Of a stretch of 64,000 nucleotides of DNA, positions 44,060-52,400 are shown piece after piece (the stretch's first letter is position 1; each line of letters starts with the position of its first letter). Source of the DNA: Cellulomonas sp. SLBN-39 (GTDB lineage: Bacteria > Actinomycetota > Actinomycetes > Actinomycetales > Cellulomonadaceae). The notes under the pieces are model-generated. The model saw only the letters and a list, made by a program, of their open reading frames with translations, searched no databases and was not told the origin of the DNA. A program made the position numbers and the translations under genes. The stretch spans positions 1,922,001 through 1,986,000 of the forward strand of contig NZ_VFOA01000001.1 of NCBI RefSeq assembly GCF_006715865.1. Direction: 5' to 3'.

Positions 44060-46839
44060 GCGTCACCGCCCCCGCGCGTCCCGCGCTGCCCGCACGCCTC
44101 GTCGCGTCCTGGCGGGTCGCCGGCCGGATCGCGCTGCGCGACGCCCGCGACGAGCGCGGTCGCACCGCCCTCGTCGCGGCCCTCGTCGCGCTGCCCGTCG
44201 CGGCCGCCGTCGCCGTCTCGACGCTGTCGCTGTCGGCGACGCCCGCACCCGCACGGCTCGTCGCGGCGACGCTCGGCGACCACGCGCAGGCGCTGGTCGG
44301 CGAGCAGGCCGGGGCGGCCGTGCTGCAGAGCACCGACGGGTCGTCCTGGGAGACGGAGGGCGCCGTGCCGCGCGGCGAACGGACCGATGTCGCGACGTAC
44401 GGGCGACGCCTCGCTGCCGCCCTGCCCGCCGACGCCCGGCTGGTCCGTGCGGTCCGCGGACCGGCAGACCTCGGCTCGGACGCGCGCACGGCCGACCCCG
44501 CGGCCGTCGTCGGGTCCGGTGCGCAGGCGCAGGTGCTCGAGCTCGACCTCGACGACCTCCCCGAGGTCGTGACCGCACCCCTGCACAGCGGGACCCTGCC
44601 CCGGCGGGCCGACGCCGTGCTCGTCTCCCACGCGTGGGCCGACGCCCTCGACGCCTGGGTCGGCGACACGGTCACCGTCACGCCCGCGCAGGGCGGCCCC
44701 GTCACCCTGACCGTCTCCGGCGTGCTCGCCCCCGGGCCGCTGACGCCGGACGTCGTGGCGACCGCCGGCGCGGTGCTCCCCGAGCCGACCCACGCCGGGG
44801 CCCTGCTGCCGTCCGCACCCGCCTGGTACGTGCTCGGGCCCTCGCCCGTCACCTGGGACGACGTCCTGGCGGTCAACGACCTCGGGTCGACGGTGGTCAG
44901 CCGGGCCGTGGTCCTCGACCCGCCGACCGCCCCGGCACGCGACGACGACGGCACCGCCGTGCTCCTCGGCGGCGCCGTCGTCCTCGGGCTCCTCGAGGCG
45001 GTCCTGCTCATCGGCCCCGCGTTCGCGATCGGCGCCCGCAGCAGCCGCCGCCGGCTCGCCCTGCTCGCCGCCGTCGGCGCCGACCGCCGCACCGTGCGAC
45101 GCGTCGTCCTCCTCGGCGGGCTGCTCGTCGGCGCTGCGGCGTCCGCCGCCGGCGCGGCGACCGGCCTGGGCGTCGCGGCCGTCGTCCGGTGGGTCGACCT
45201 CGCGACCGGCCGGTTCACGTACCCCGACCTGCGGGTCAGCGCGTGGCACGTGCTCGCCGCGGTGCTCACCGGGACGGCCGTCGCCACCGCGGCCGCGTGG
45301 CTCCCCGCCCGCCGTGCCGCCCGCGTCGACGTCGTCGCCGCGCTCGCGGGACGTCGGGCGGAGGACCCGCCCCGCCGCCGCGTCGTGGTGGTGGGGCTGC
45401 TGCTCGCCGCGGGCGGTGCGGCGGTCATCGTCCTGGAGATGTTCGGCTTCATCCGCTCCGGCTCGATCGGCGCGAACGGGGCCCTCATGGTCGCCGGTGC
45501 CCTGGCCATGATGCTCGGCGTCGTGCTGGTCTCGGGCGGGCTGGTCCAGGTGCTCGGGCGGCTCGCCCCGCGGCTCGGCCCGGCGGGGCGGTTCGCCGTC
45601 CGTGACGCCGTCCGGCAGCGGTCGCGCACCGCACCGGCGGTCGCCGCCGTGCTCGCGGCCGTGACCGGGGCGACCGCGGCGCTCGTCGTCGTCGCGTCGA
45701 CGGAGGCCTACAACGTGGCCATGTACCGCGGCATCGGGGCCCCGGGCGTCGTGGCCGTGGGCGCCGGGACCGAGGACGGTCCGCTGACGCCGGAGGAAGA
45801 CCTGCTCCTGCGGGAGACGCTGCGCGACCAGCTCCCCGTCGACGAGATCGTCCCGGTCAGCGCCGGGGGTCCGGCCGACGAGGTGGACGGCGCGTCCGTC
45901 GCGTACACCGTGGTGCGGCACCCCGACGCGCTCTGCCCCTGGTACCGGGACGACGGGTCGTCCCGGCACGCCGAGCCCGGTGACACGCGGTGCACGCTCG
46001 ACCCCGGCGGGTGGCAGGTCTGGCGGAACGGACCCGGCCTCAGCGTGGTCGTCGACGACGGGACCGCCGTCGGGCGCCTCGGGGTGCCCGGCGCGGACTC
46101 GGCGGCCGCGGCGCTCGCGGCAGGGCGCGTGGTCGTGGCGTCGCCGCACGACGTGTGGCCCGACGGCACCGTGCACCTCGCGGTCGAGGCGCGGCCGGAG
46201 ACCGGCGGCCCGGCCGAGCGGCTCCGGACCGTGGTGCTGCCCGGCACCGCGGTCGACCTCGGGCACCAGCTCCAGCTCGGCGTCGTGCTCCCGGTGGGCG
46301 TCGCGGAGCTCGGGTCGCGCGTGGATCCGGCGGGGTACCTGGTCACGACGACGCGGATGCCCACCATGCAGGAGGAGGCCGACGCCGAGCGCGCGGTGCG
46401 TCAGGCCGTGGCCGTGAGCCTGCACGTGGAGCGCGGGTGGCAGGGCACCGGCCCGGGCGTGCTCTGGGCCGTCGCGCTGGTGGCGCTCGCGCTCGGCGTC
46501 GGTGCCGTCGCCATGACGGTGGCCCTCGCCGCGCGGGACGCCCGGCCCGACCTGGCCCTGCTGTCCGCGGCAGGTGCGGCACCGGCGGTGCGACGACGGG
46601 TCAGCGCCGCGCAGGCGACCGTGCTGTGCGCGGTCGGGGTGCCGCTCGGGGCCGGCACGGGGCTGCTCCTCGGGCACCTGATGATCCGGGCACGGCACTA
46701 CCGCGACCTCGACTGGGTCACGGTCGTGCCCTGGCCCGCGGTCGGGCTGCTCGTCGTCGGGCTGCCGCTGCTCGCGGTGGCAGGGGCATGGCTCCTCGCC
46801 CCGCGGTCCGCTCCCGTGGAGCGTCGCGTCGACCTGTAG
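44056..46839 (+). CDS. FtsX/MacB-type ABC permease
   Basis: A 927-residue membrane protein with two FtsX cores. Helices are at ~38-58 (TALVAALVALPVAAAVAVST), ~315-420 (three helices, GGAVVLGLLEAVLLIGPAFA first), ~450-500, and three at the C-terminus (WAVALVALALGVGAVAMTVA first). Two large extracytoplasmic domains lie between (residues ~60-300 and ~560-800). The second carries a Cys pair in HPDALCPWYRDD and GDTRCTLDPGG. The set resembles exporters of peptides or antibiotics, or lipoprotein-release systems. The substrate is unknown. The operon ends with two strong hairpins. Confidence 0.9.
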   Translation: MSVTAPARPALPARLVASWRVAGRIALRDARDERGRTALVAALVALPVAAAVAVSTLSLSATPAPARLVAATLGDHAQALVGEQAGAAVLQSTDGSSWETEGAVPRGERTDVATYGRRLAAALPADARLVRAVRGPADLGSDARTADPAAVVGSGAQAQVLELDLDDLPEVVTAPLHSGTLPRRADAVLVSHAWADALDAWVGDTVTVTPAQGGPVTLTVSGVLAPGPLTPDVVATAGAVLPEPTHAGALLPSAPAWYVLGPSPVTWDDVLAVNDLGSTVVSRAVVLDPPTAPARDDDGTAVLLGGAVVLGLLEAVLLIGPAFAIGARSSRRRLALLAAVGADRRTVRRVVLLGGLLVGAAASAAGAATGLGVAAVVRWVDLATGRFTYPDLRVSAWHVLAAVLTGTAVATAAAWLPARRAARVDVVAALAGRRAEDPPRRRVVVVGLLLAAGGAAVIVLEMFGFIRSGSIGANGALMVAGALAMMLGVVLVSGGLVQVLGRLAPRLGPAGRFAVRDAVRQRSRTAPAVAAVLAAVTGATAALVVVASTEAYNVAMYRGIGAPGVVAVGAGTEDGPLTPEEDLLLRETLRDQLPVDEIVPVSAGGPADEVDGASVAYTVVRHPDALCPWYRDDGSSRHAEPGDTRCTLDPGGWQVWRNGPGLSVVVDDGTAVGRLGVPGADSAAAALAAGRVVVASPHDVWPDGTVHLAVEARPETGGPAERLRTVVLPGTAVDLGHQLQLGVVLPVGVAELGSRVDPAGYLVTTTRMPTMQEEADAERAVRQAVAVSLHVERGWQGTGPGVLWAVALVALALGVGAVAMTVALAARDARPDLALLSAAGAAPAVRRRVSAAQATVLCAVGVPLGAGTGLLLGHLMIRARHYRDLDWVTVVPWPAVGLLVVGLPLLAVAGAWLLAPRSAPVERRVDL

Positions 46840-46920
46840 CCGTCCGCGTCGGCCCCTGCACAGCGTGCTCCCAGGCTCCGCTGGGCATGCGTGCAGGTGG
46901 CCGCGGCACGGTGCTGCCGA

Positions 46921-46979
46921 GGGCCCCGCCGGCACGTCCCCTTCCGGCGGGGCCCCGGCACGCCCGCGGCGGGCGTGCC
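46921..46979 (+). terminator. Tandem terminator hairpins after the ABC permease
   Basis: First: GGGCCCCGCCGG / CCGGCGGGGCCC with an 11-base loop (46921-46955). Second: GGCACGCCCGC / GCGGGCGTGCC around one central base (46957-46979). Both stems are perfect. They separate the PadR operon from the next gene, which starts 30 bases later. Confidence 0.8.
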
Positions 46980-47008
46980 ACGGCCCGCAGCCAGAAGGAG
47001 CACGACGC

Positions 47009-48109
47009 ATGAGCCGGTCCCGGGACCTGCGCCGCAAGGCCACCGCCAAGGAGCGTCGCGCGGCCGACCGGGTGCTCGCGCGGGCCGAGCGGGAGCGGCG
47101 CCGCCGCCGCGCGCGACGGTGGCGCGTGGTGCGCCGCACGAGCGCTCCCGTCGCCGCCCTGGCTGTGGTCGTGGCGGTGGCTGTCGCGCTGCACGCGCAG
47201 GCGCAGGCGGCCGGGACGGGCCCGGCGAACATGGCCGCGGACGGCGTCCTGCTCGCCGGCGACGGCACCGCCACGACCGCGGTACGCACGCACGCGCTGG
47301 CGCCCGGCGAGGAGCCGACCGCGACCGTCGTCGACGCGGCCGTGCCCGACGTCGTGCTGTACGTCGACTACCGCGACCCGCAGGCCGCGGCGTTCTGGGC
47401 GGCGAGCGGGGAGCAGGTCGAGAGCTGGGTGACGATGGGCTACACGACGGTGGAGATCCACCCGGTCGCGGTGCTCGACGGCGCCGACGTGCCCGCGGCG
47501 ACCGCCACCGCCGCCCCCTCCAGCACGGCGACGGCGGACGCCGAGCCCACCGCCGCCGCGACGCCGGACGCGCAGGCGACGGGCGAGCCGTCCGCGCAGG
47601 CCACCGCGACCGCCGCGACCGGGGACTACTCGGCGCGCGCCGCGGGCGCGCTCGCGTGCGTCGCCGACGTCCAGCCCGACGCCGTGCTCATGGCGCACGC
47701 GGCGCTGCTGGAGCAGGTCGACGGCCTCGACGCCGACGGGCTGTCCACCGACGAGCTCGTCGCGGTGGTCACGACGGCGATCGGCGCGGACGAGGCCGTG
47801 GAGGCGTGCGTGCGCGGCGGCGACTTCGTCGACTGGGCGCAGGAGGCGACGGCCCGCGCTGCCGAGGCCGTGCCGTACGCCGAGGTCGGTGCGGTCACGA
47901 CGTCCCCCGTCGTGCTGGTCGCGGGCCAGCCGTACACGGGCGACCTCGGGGACGCCGACGACTTCGTGTCGTTCCTGTCGAACGCGTACTCCGCCGCCCT
48001 CAGCACGGCCGAGGGCGCGACGGGCGACGCCACGACGGACGGCGCCACGACGGACGAGGGCGCGTCGGACGGCGCAACAACCACGCAGGAGCCGACGGCG
48101 ACGCCGTGA
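47009..48109 (+). CDS. Membrane-anchored thioredoxin-fold protein without CxxC
   Basis: A 366-residue protein: a very basic cytoplasmic N-terminus (~1-45), one helix (APVAALAVVVAVAVALHAQA), and an extracytoplasmic part. VVLYVDYRDPQAAAFWAA looks like the start of a DsbA/thioredoxin-4 fold (normally F-x-D-x-x-CPxC), but both cysteines are replaced. A Thr/Ala-rich linker (~170-205) interrupts the fold. Later blocks (YAEVGAVTTSPVVLVAGQPY) match the cis-Pro region of such proteins. It is therefore probably a redox-dead chaperone-like relative. GAAGGAG is eight bases before the ATG. Thr/Ala-rich C-terminal tail. Confidence 0.7.
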   Translation: MSRSRDLRRKATAKERRAADRVLARAERERRRRRARRWRVVRRTSAPVAALAVVVAVAVALHAQAQAAGTGPANMAADGVLLAGDGTATTAVRTHALAPGEEPTATVVDAAVPDVVLYVDYRDPQAAAFWAASGEQVESWVTMGYTTVEIHPVAVLDGADVPAATATAAPSSTATADAEPTAAATPDAQATGEPSAQATATAATGDYSARAAGALACVADVQPDAVLMAHAALLEQVDGLDADGLSTDELVAVVTTAIGADEAVEACVRGGDFVDWAQEATARAAEAVPYAEVGAVTTSPVVLVAGQPYTGDLGDADDFVSFLSNAYSAALSTAEGATGDATTDGATTDEGASDGATTTQEPTATP

Positions 48110-48118
48110 TGCGGCCCG

Positions 48119-48613
48119 TCAGGTCGCGCTGACCCGCGCGACGACGTGCAGCCGTGCGCCGAGCTCGAGGTGCTCCACGTGCACGGCCGCGCCGCGGCCC
48201 CCGCCCGGCAGCATCCCCGCGACGACGGGGCCGACCCGGTCGAGGTCCACGTCGACGACGACGGCGCCGCCCGAGGTCCGCACCAGCGCCACGCCCGGGG
48301 GCAGGTGGGCGAGCTGGCCGCGGACCGCGTCCGCGACGAACGACGACAGGTCGGCGCGCACCACGGGGTGCTGGGCGACGATCGCGACCTCCCAGCTGCG
48401 GCCGGTGATGCCGCGGTCCTCGACGCGCACGTCGACGGGACCGGCCATGCGGGTGGCCATGCGGATGGGCGCGGGCACGCCGGGCAGCTCGTGCACCGCC
48501 ACGCGGGCGAGCACCACCGCCCCCTCGGCACGGACGTCCGTCACGGCCGTGGGAAGGGCGCCGCTGGCGCGCGCGGCGACGAGGGCCTCGTCGAGGCCGA
48601 GGGTGAGCTCCAT
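48119..48613 (-). CDS. Unrecognised conserved protein, 164 aa
   Basis: A soluble, mostly beta protein: GALPTAVTDVRAEGAVVLAR, then VDVRVEDRGITGRSWEVAIV, and at the end VEHLELGARLHVVARV. Repeating strand patterns suggest a bacterial lipid-binding or SHOCT-less beta-sandwich, but I do not recognise the family. ATG 48613. Convergent with the thioredoxin-fold gene (nine-base gap). Confidence 0.65.
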   Translation of the reverse strand: MELTLGLDEALVAARASGALPTAVTDVRAEGAVVLARVAVHELPGVPAPIRMATRMAGPVDVRVEDRGITGRSWEVAIVAQHPVVRADLSSFVADAVRGQLAHLPPGVALVRTSGGAVVVDVDLDRVGPVVAGMLPGGGRGAAVHVEHLELGARLHVVARVSAT

Positions 48614-48719
48614 GGGCGCTGAGCCTAGGCGTCACCGGGACGTCGTGCCCGCGTGCGGGGCCGGGATGGCGCGCGAGGATGGGCAGGTGGGCCCCGTCGG
48701 GCCCGGGGAGGGGAGCGTC

Positions 48720-48938
48720 ATGCAGCACCAGCGCTGGGACGAGCTGAGCACGCGCCGCAAGGTCGGGGTGGTGGTGGTCTCGGCCGCGCAGATCGCGCTG
48801 ACCGTGGCCGCCTACCGGGACCTGGTGAAGCGGCCCGCGGAGCAGGTGCACGGCCCCAAGCTCGCGTGGGGGGTCGCGCTGCTCGTCAACTGGGTCGGGC
48901 CGATCACGTACTTCGCGAAGGGGCGCCTGCCCGCCTGA
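48720..48938 (+). CDS. PLDc_N-type small membrane protein
   Basis: A 72-residue protein with two hydrophobic segments (VGVVVVSAAQIALTVAAY and LAWGVALLVNWVGPITYF) in the arrangement of phospholipase-D-nuclease N-terminal domain proteins: helix, short basic loop, helix ending in a G-P-I-x-Y-F motif and a Lys/Arg. Role unknown; the domain commonly occurs alone in actinobacteria. The last 24 bases of the gene are inside a 33-bp tandem duplication. Confidence 0.7.
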   Translation: MQHQRWDELSTRRKVGVVVVSAAQIALTVAAYRDLVKRPAEQVHGPKLAWGVALLVNWVGPITYFAKGRLPA

Positions 48939-48980
48939 GCCGTCCCGGCGAAGGGGTGCCTGCCCGCACGAGGCGTCCCG
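48915..48980 (+). repeat. 33-bp tandem direct duplication at a gene end
   Basis: Two units, 48915-48947 and 48948-48980, both beginning GCGAAGGGG and ending CGTCCCG, identical at 29 of 33 positions. The first unit contains the end and stop codon (TGA) of the small membrane protein; in the second the equivalent codon is CGA. The length is a multiple of three. Confidence 0.8.
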
Positions 48981-49001
48981 GTCCGCCGCCGGCGACCACG
49001 C

Positions 49002-49298
49002 TCAGGCGTCGAGCAGGGTGAGCTCGACGTGCACGACGTCGCCGTCGTCGACCCCCGCGGCGTCCCGCACGGCGCGCTTGACGGGGAGCACGAAGCTCTC
49101 GAGGCGCTTGTCGGGGAACAGCGACGTCCGCCACGTCGTCGGGCCCAGCACGGCCTCGACGCGCACCGAGCCGAACCCGCGCTGCGCGCCGTGCGACGCC
49201 TCGTCGATCGCGTCCGCGACGTCGAACGGCACGGTGACGAACACCCAGGAGCCGTTCTCGGTGCGCCACAGGGGCGCGTCGAACCGGTAGTCACCCAC
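49002..49298 (-). CDS. DUF1905 family protein
   Basis: A 98-residue protein of the DUF1905 family: FDAPLWRTENGSWVFVTVPF, then GFGSVRVEAVLGPTTWRTSL, FPDKRLESFVLPVKRAVRDA and GDVVHVELTLLD follow the family order. The family has a beta-barrel fold and is often fused to or near YdeI/OmdA-like domains; its function is unclear. GTG at 49298 is the most economical start. Confidence 0.85.
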   Translation of the reverse strand: MGDYRFDAPLWRTENGSWVFVTVPFDVADAIDEASHGAQRGFGSVRVEAVLGPTTWRTSLFPDKRLESFVLPVKRAVRDAAGVDDGDVVHVELTLLDA

Positions 49299-49380
49299 GG
49301 GCCGCACGCTACCCACGCCTGCCGACACCGGCGGCGCTCCCGCCCGGGCGCCTGCCGGGTGAACGCGGAACCCGGCATAC

Positions 49381-49401
49381 CGGGAGGTATCAGACCTCCC
49401 G
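49381..49401. promoter_or_regulatory. Perfect hairpin upstream of the protease-VWA gene
   Basis: CGGGAGGT, loop ATCAG, ACCTCCCG. A second, overlapping hairpin CCCGG-CATA-CCGGG lies at 49371-49384. The pair sits 60-90 bases before the start of the S8-VWA gene and could be a transcription attenuator or an operator. Confidence 0.5.
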
Positions 49402-49461
49402 CGCGCGGGGTCCTCCTCGCAGGGGGCGGCGCACCGGCGCGGCCGGACGGGGGACGGGCAG

Positions 49462-52400
49462 ATGAGCACCACGGCGACGCTGGGCGTGCGGGTCACGAGC
49501 GTGGAGGGCGGGCCGGTCGTCGGCGCGCAGGTCACGCGGACCGCGCCGGACCGCACGCGCACGACCGTCGAGACGGACGCCCGCGGGCGCGCCGCGTTCG
49601 ACGCACCCGCGGCCGACCCGGCCACGGTCACGGTGGTCGCCGAGGGCTTCGCGCCCGACGCCCGCGACGTCGGCGGCGCGTACCCCGTGCGGGGGGACGG
49701 GCTCGAGGAGTTCGTCGTCGGCCCGCCCGGGTGGCCGCACCTGTTCCGCGGGCGGGTGCGGGTGCCGTTCCGGCCGGTGCTCGACGCCGTCGGCGTGCGG
49801 ACCACCGTGCCCCGGGACGACGGGACCGGTCCGGCCCTGGACGGTTTGACCGACGGCCCGACCACGGCCCTGACGTTCCCCGACCCGCACGTGCAGGTGC
49901 TGCGCGTGCCGGGGCTCGGCACCGGCGCGGACGGCGACGCCGTGCTCCGCGACGTCGACCCGCACCGCTCGCGCGCCCTCGACGACGCGGTCCGCGACCT
50001 CGCGCACCGCGCGGAGGTGGTCGACGACGTCGAGCAGGTCGGCGCGATCGTCCAGCTGTCCGACGCGGCCGTGTCGTTCCTGTCCGGCACCGTGCACGTG
50101 TCCCTGCTGGGCGACGACGTCGACGTGGTGGCCCTCGCGTCCCGGCACGGCCTGGAGGTCGTCCGGCGGTTCGGCGCCCTGCCGCGCACGTACCTGCTGC
50201 GCTCGCCCGACGGCGCCGGGTACGACCTGCTCGACAAGGTCGCGGGCCTCGCCGCGGAGCCCGGGGTGCGGTACGCCGAGCCCGACCTGGTGTCCAGCGT
50301 CGTGCCGGACGCGGTGACGCCGAGCGACCTGCTGCGCCCGCAGCAGTGGGACCTGACGGTCGAGGGGCTGGCCGACGCGTGGCAGGTGCTGCGCGACCTC
50401 GACCCCGCGCACACGTTCGGCGACCCCGACGTCGTCGTGGCGGTCGCCGACAACGGCGTCGACCCCGGGCACCCCGCGATCACCGGCACCGTCAGCGACG
50501 GGCGCGCCAAGGTCGTCCAGCTCTTCGACTTCGGCACCATGGTCGCGAACAACGACGCGACGAACACCGGACCGCTCGCGGACCACGGCATCTGCTGCGC
50601 GTCTGCCGCCGTGGGCCGGGCCGACGACGGCGTGGGCACCGCGGGCGTCGCGGGCAACGCGCGCCTGATCGCCACCCGGCACGCGGGCAGCGAGGAGCGG
50701 TACGCGGAGGCGTACCTGTGGATGGCGGGGCTCGACGCGGGCAGTGCGGCGGCGGGGTTCCCGGCGCAGCTGGCCGACGGCGCATGGGTGATCTCGAACA
50801 GCTTCGGGTTCAGCGTGGACATGCCGATCTCGGCGCTCATGCAGGACACGTTCGACGCCGTGACCGACCAGGGCCGCGGGGGTCGCGGGACGGTGCTGTA
50901 CTTCTCCGCCGGCAACGACGCGGTCGACCTCGACGACACGAACCGGCGGCCGTGGAGCATGTACGACCGCTGCTACGGCGTGGCCGCGGCCTCGCTCGAC
51001 CCGGACGGCACCACCGAGCGACGCACCTGGTACAGCAACTGGGGCTCGACGGTCGACGTGTGCGCGCTGACCAACGACGCGGAGGCGGGCGGGCACAACC
51101 CGCCGCAGAGCTGGGGCGCGTTCACCGCGACGCACCGGGCCACGCCCCGCGGCACGGCGGTGCCGGGCACCGCGGCGGCGGCGACGACGCTGCGCACCGC
51201 GTCGGGCGCCGGTGCGACCACGATCGACGTCCAGTCCGTCGCCGGGGCGGTCGTGGGCGGCTCGGTGCTCGTCGGCCCGGCCGCCGCCGCGACCAGCCGC
51301 GGGCGCACGATCACCGCGGTCGACGCGGGCAACCGACGCGTCTCGCTGGACATGGCCCTGCCCGCGGGCTTCGCGAACGGTGCTGCCGTGACCTTCGGGC
51401 CGCGCGAGTGGCGCACCGACTTCGGCGGCACGTCCTACGCGACGCCGGTCGTCGCGGGCGTCGCGGCGCTCATGCTGTCGGCCAACCCGCAGCTGGGGTG
51501 GCGCGACGTCGGCGACATCATGGAGCGCACCGCGGTCCGGATCGACGCGGGGAACACGGACGCGGTCGGGCGCTGGCGCGACGTCGACGGGCGGATCTCC
51601 ACCGACCCCGGGTACCGCGGCCCGGCCCGCAGCGAGTGGTACGGCGCCGGCCGGGTGGACGCGCGCGCCGCGGTGCTGCGTGCCGCGTGGACCGTGGACC
51701 TCGTCACCGACGTCCTGGAGTTCACCGACGTGCCCGAGGGAGAGACGACGTTCCGGGCCGTGCGCATCGACGTGCACAGCCTCTACCCGTCGACGTTCTC
51801 CGTGGTCGCGGGGCCGGCGGCGCCGTTCTCGCTGCCGCTGGGCTCGTCCGACGCCCTCGCCGGGACGCCGCAGTGGACGACCCTGGAGGAGGGGCTGATC
51901 TGGGTCGCGTTCACCGGGCGCACCCCGGGCACCACCGACTCCGGCTCGATCACGGTGCGCCACGACCCGACGGGCCAGGTGTGGACCGTGCCCATCACGG
52001 CGAGCAGCGTCCCGCCCGTCACCGCGGCCGTCATGCTGGTGCTCGACCGGTCCGGGTCGATGGACAGCCCCTCGGGCGTGGGCACGAGCAGCCGCCTCGA
52101 CGTGCTGCAGTACTCCGCGAACATCCTCGTGGACTACGCGCAGGAGGGTGACGCGGTCGGCATCGTCGCGTTCGACACCGACGCCGCCCCGGTCCTCGTG
52201 CCCCCGGCGGGTCCGCTCGCCGCGCCGACGGGCGGCATCGACGTGGCCCGCGACTCGATCCGCGCCGAGATCGACACGTTCGCCACCAACACGGCGGGCT
52301 TCACGTCGATCGGCGACGGCCTCGACCTCGGGCAGGCCGAGCTCAACCCCGTCACCGGGTTCGACACCAAGGCGACCATCGTCTTCACCGACGGGTTCGA

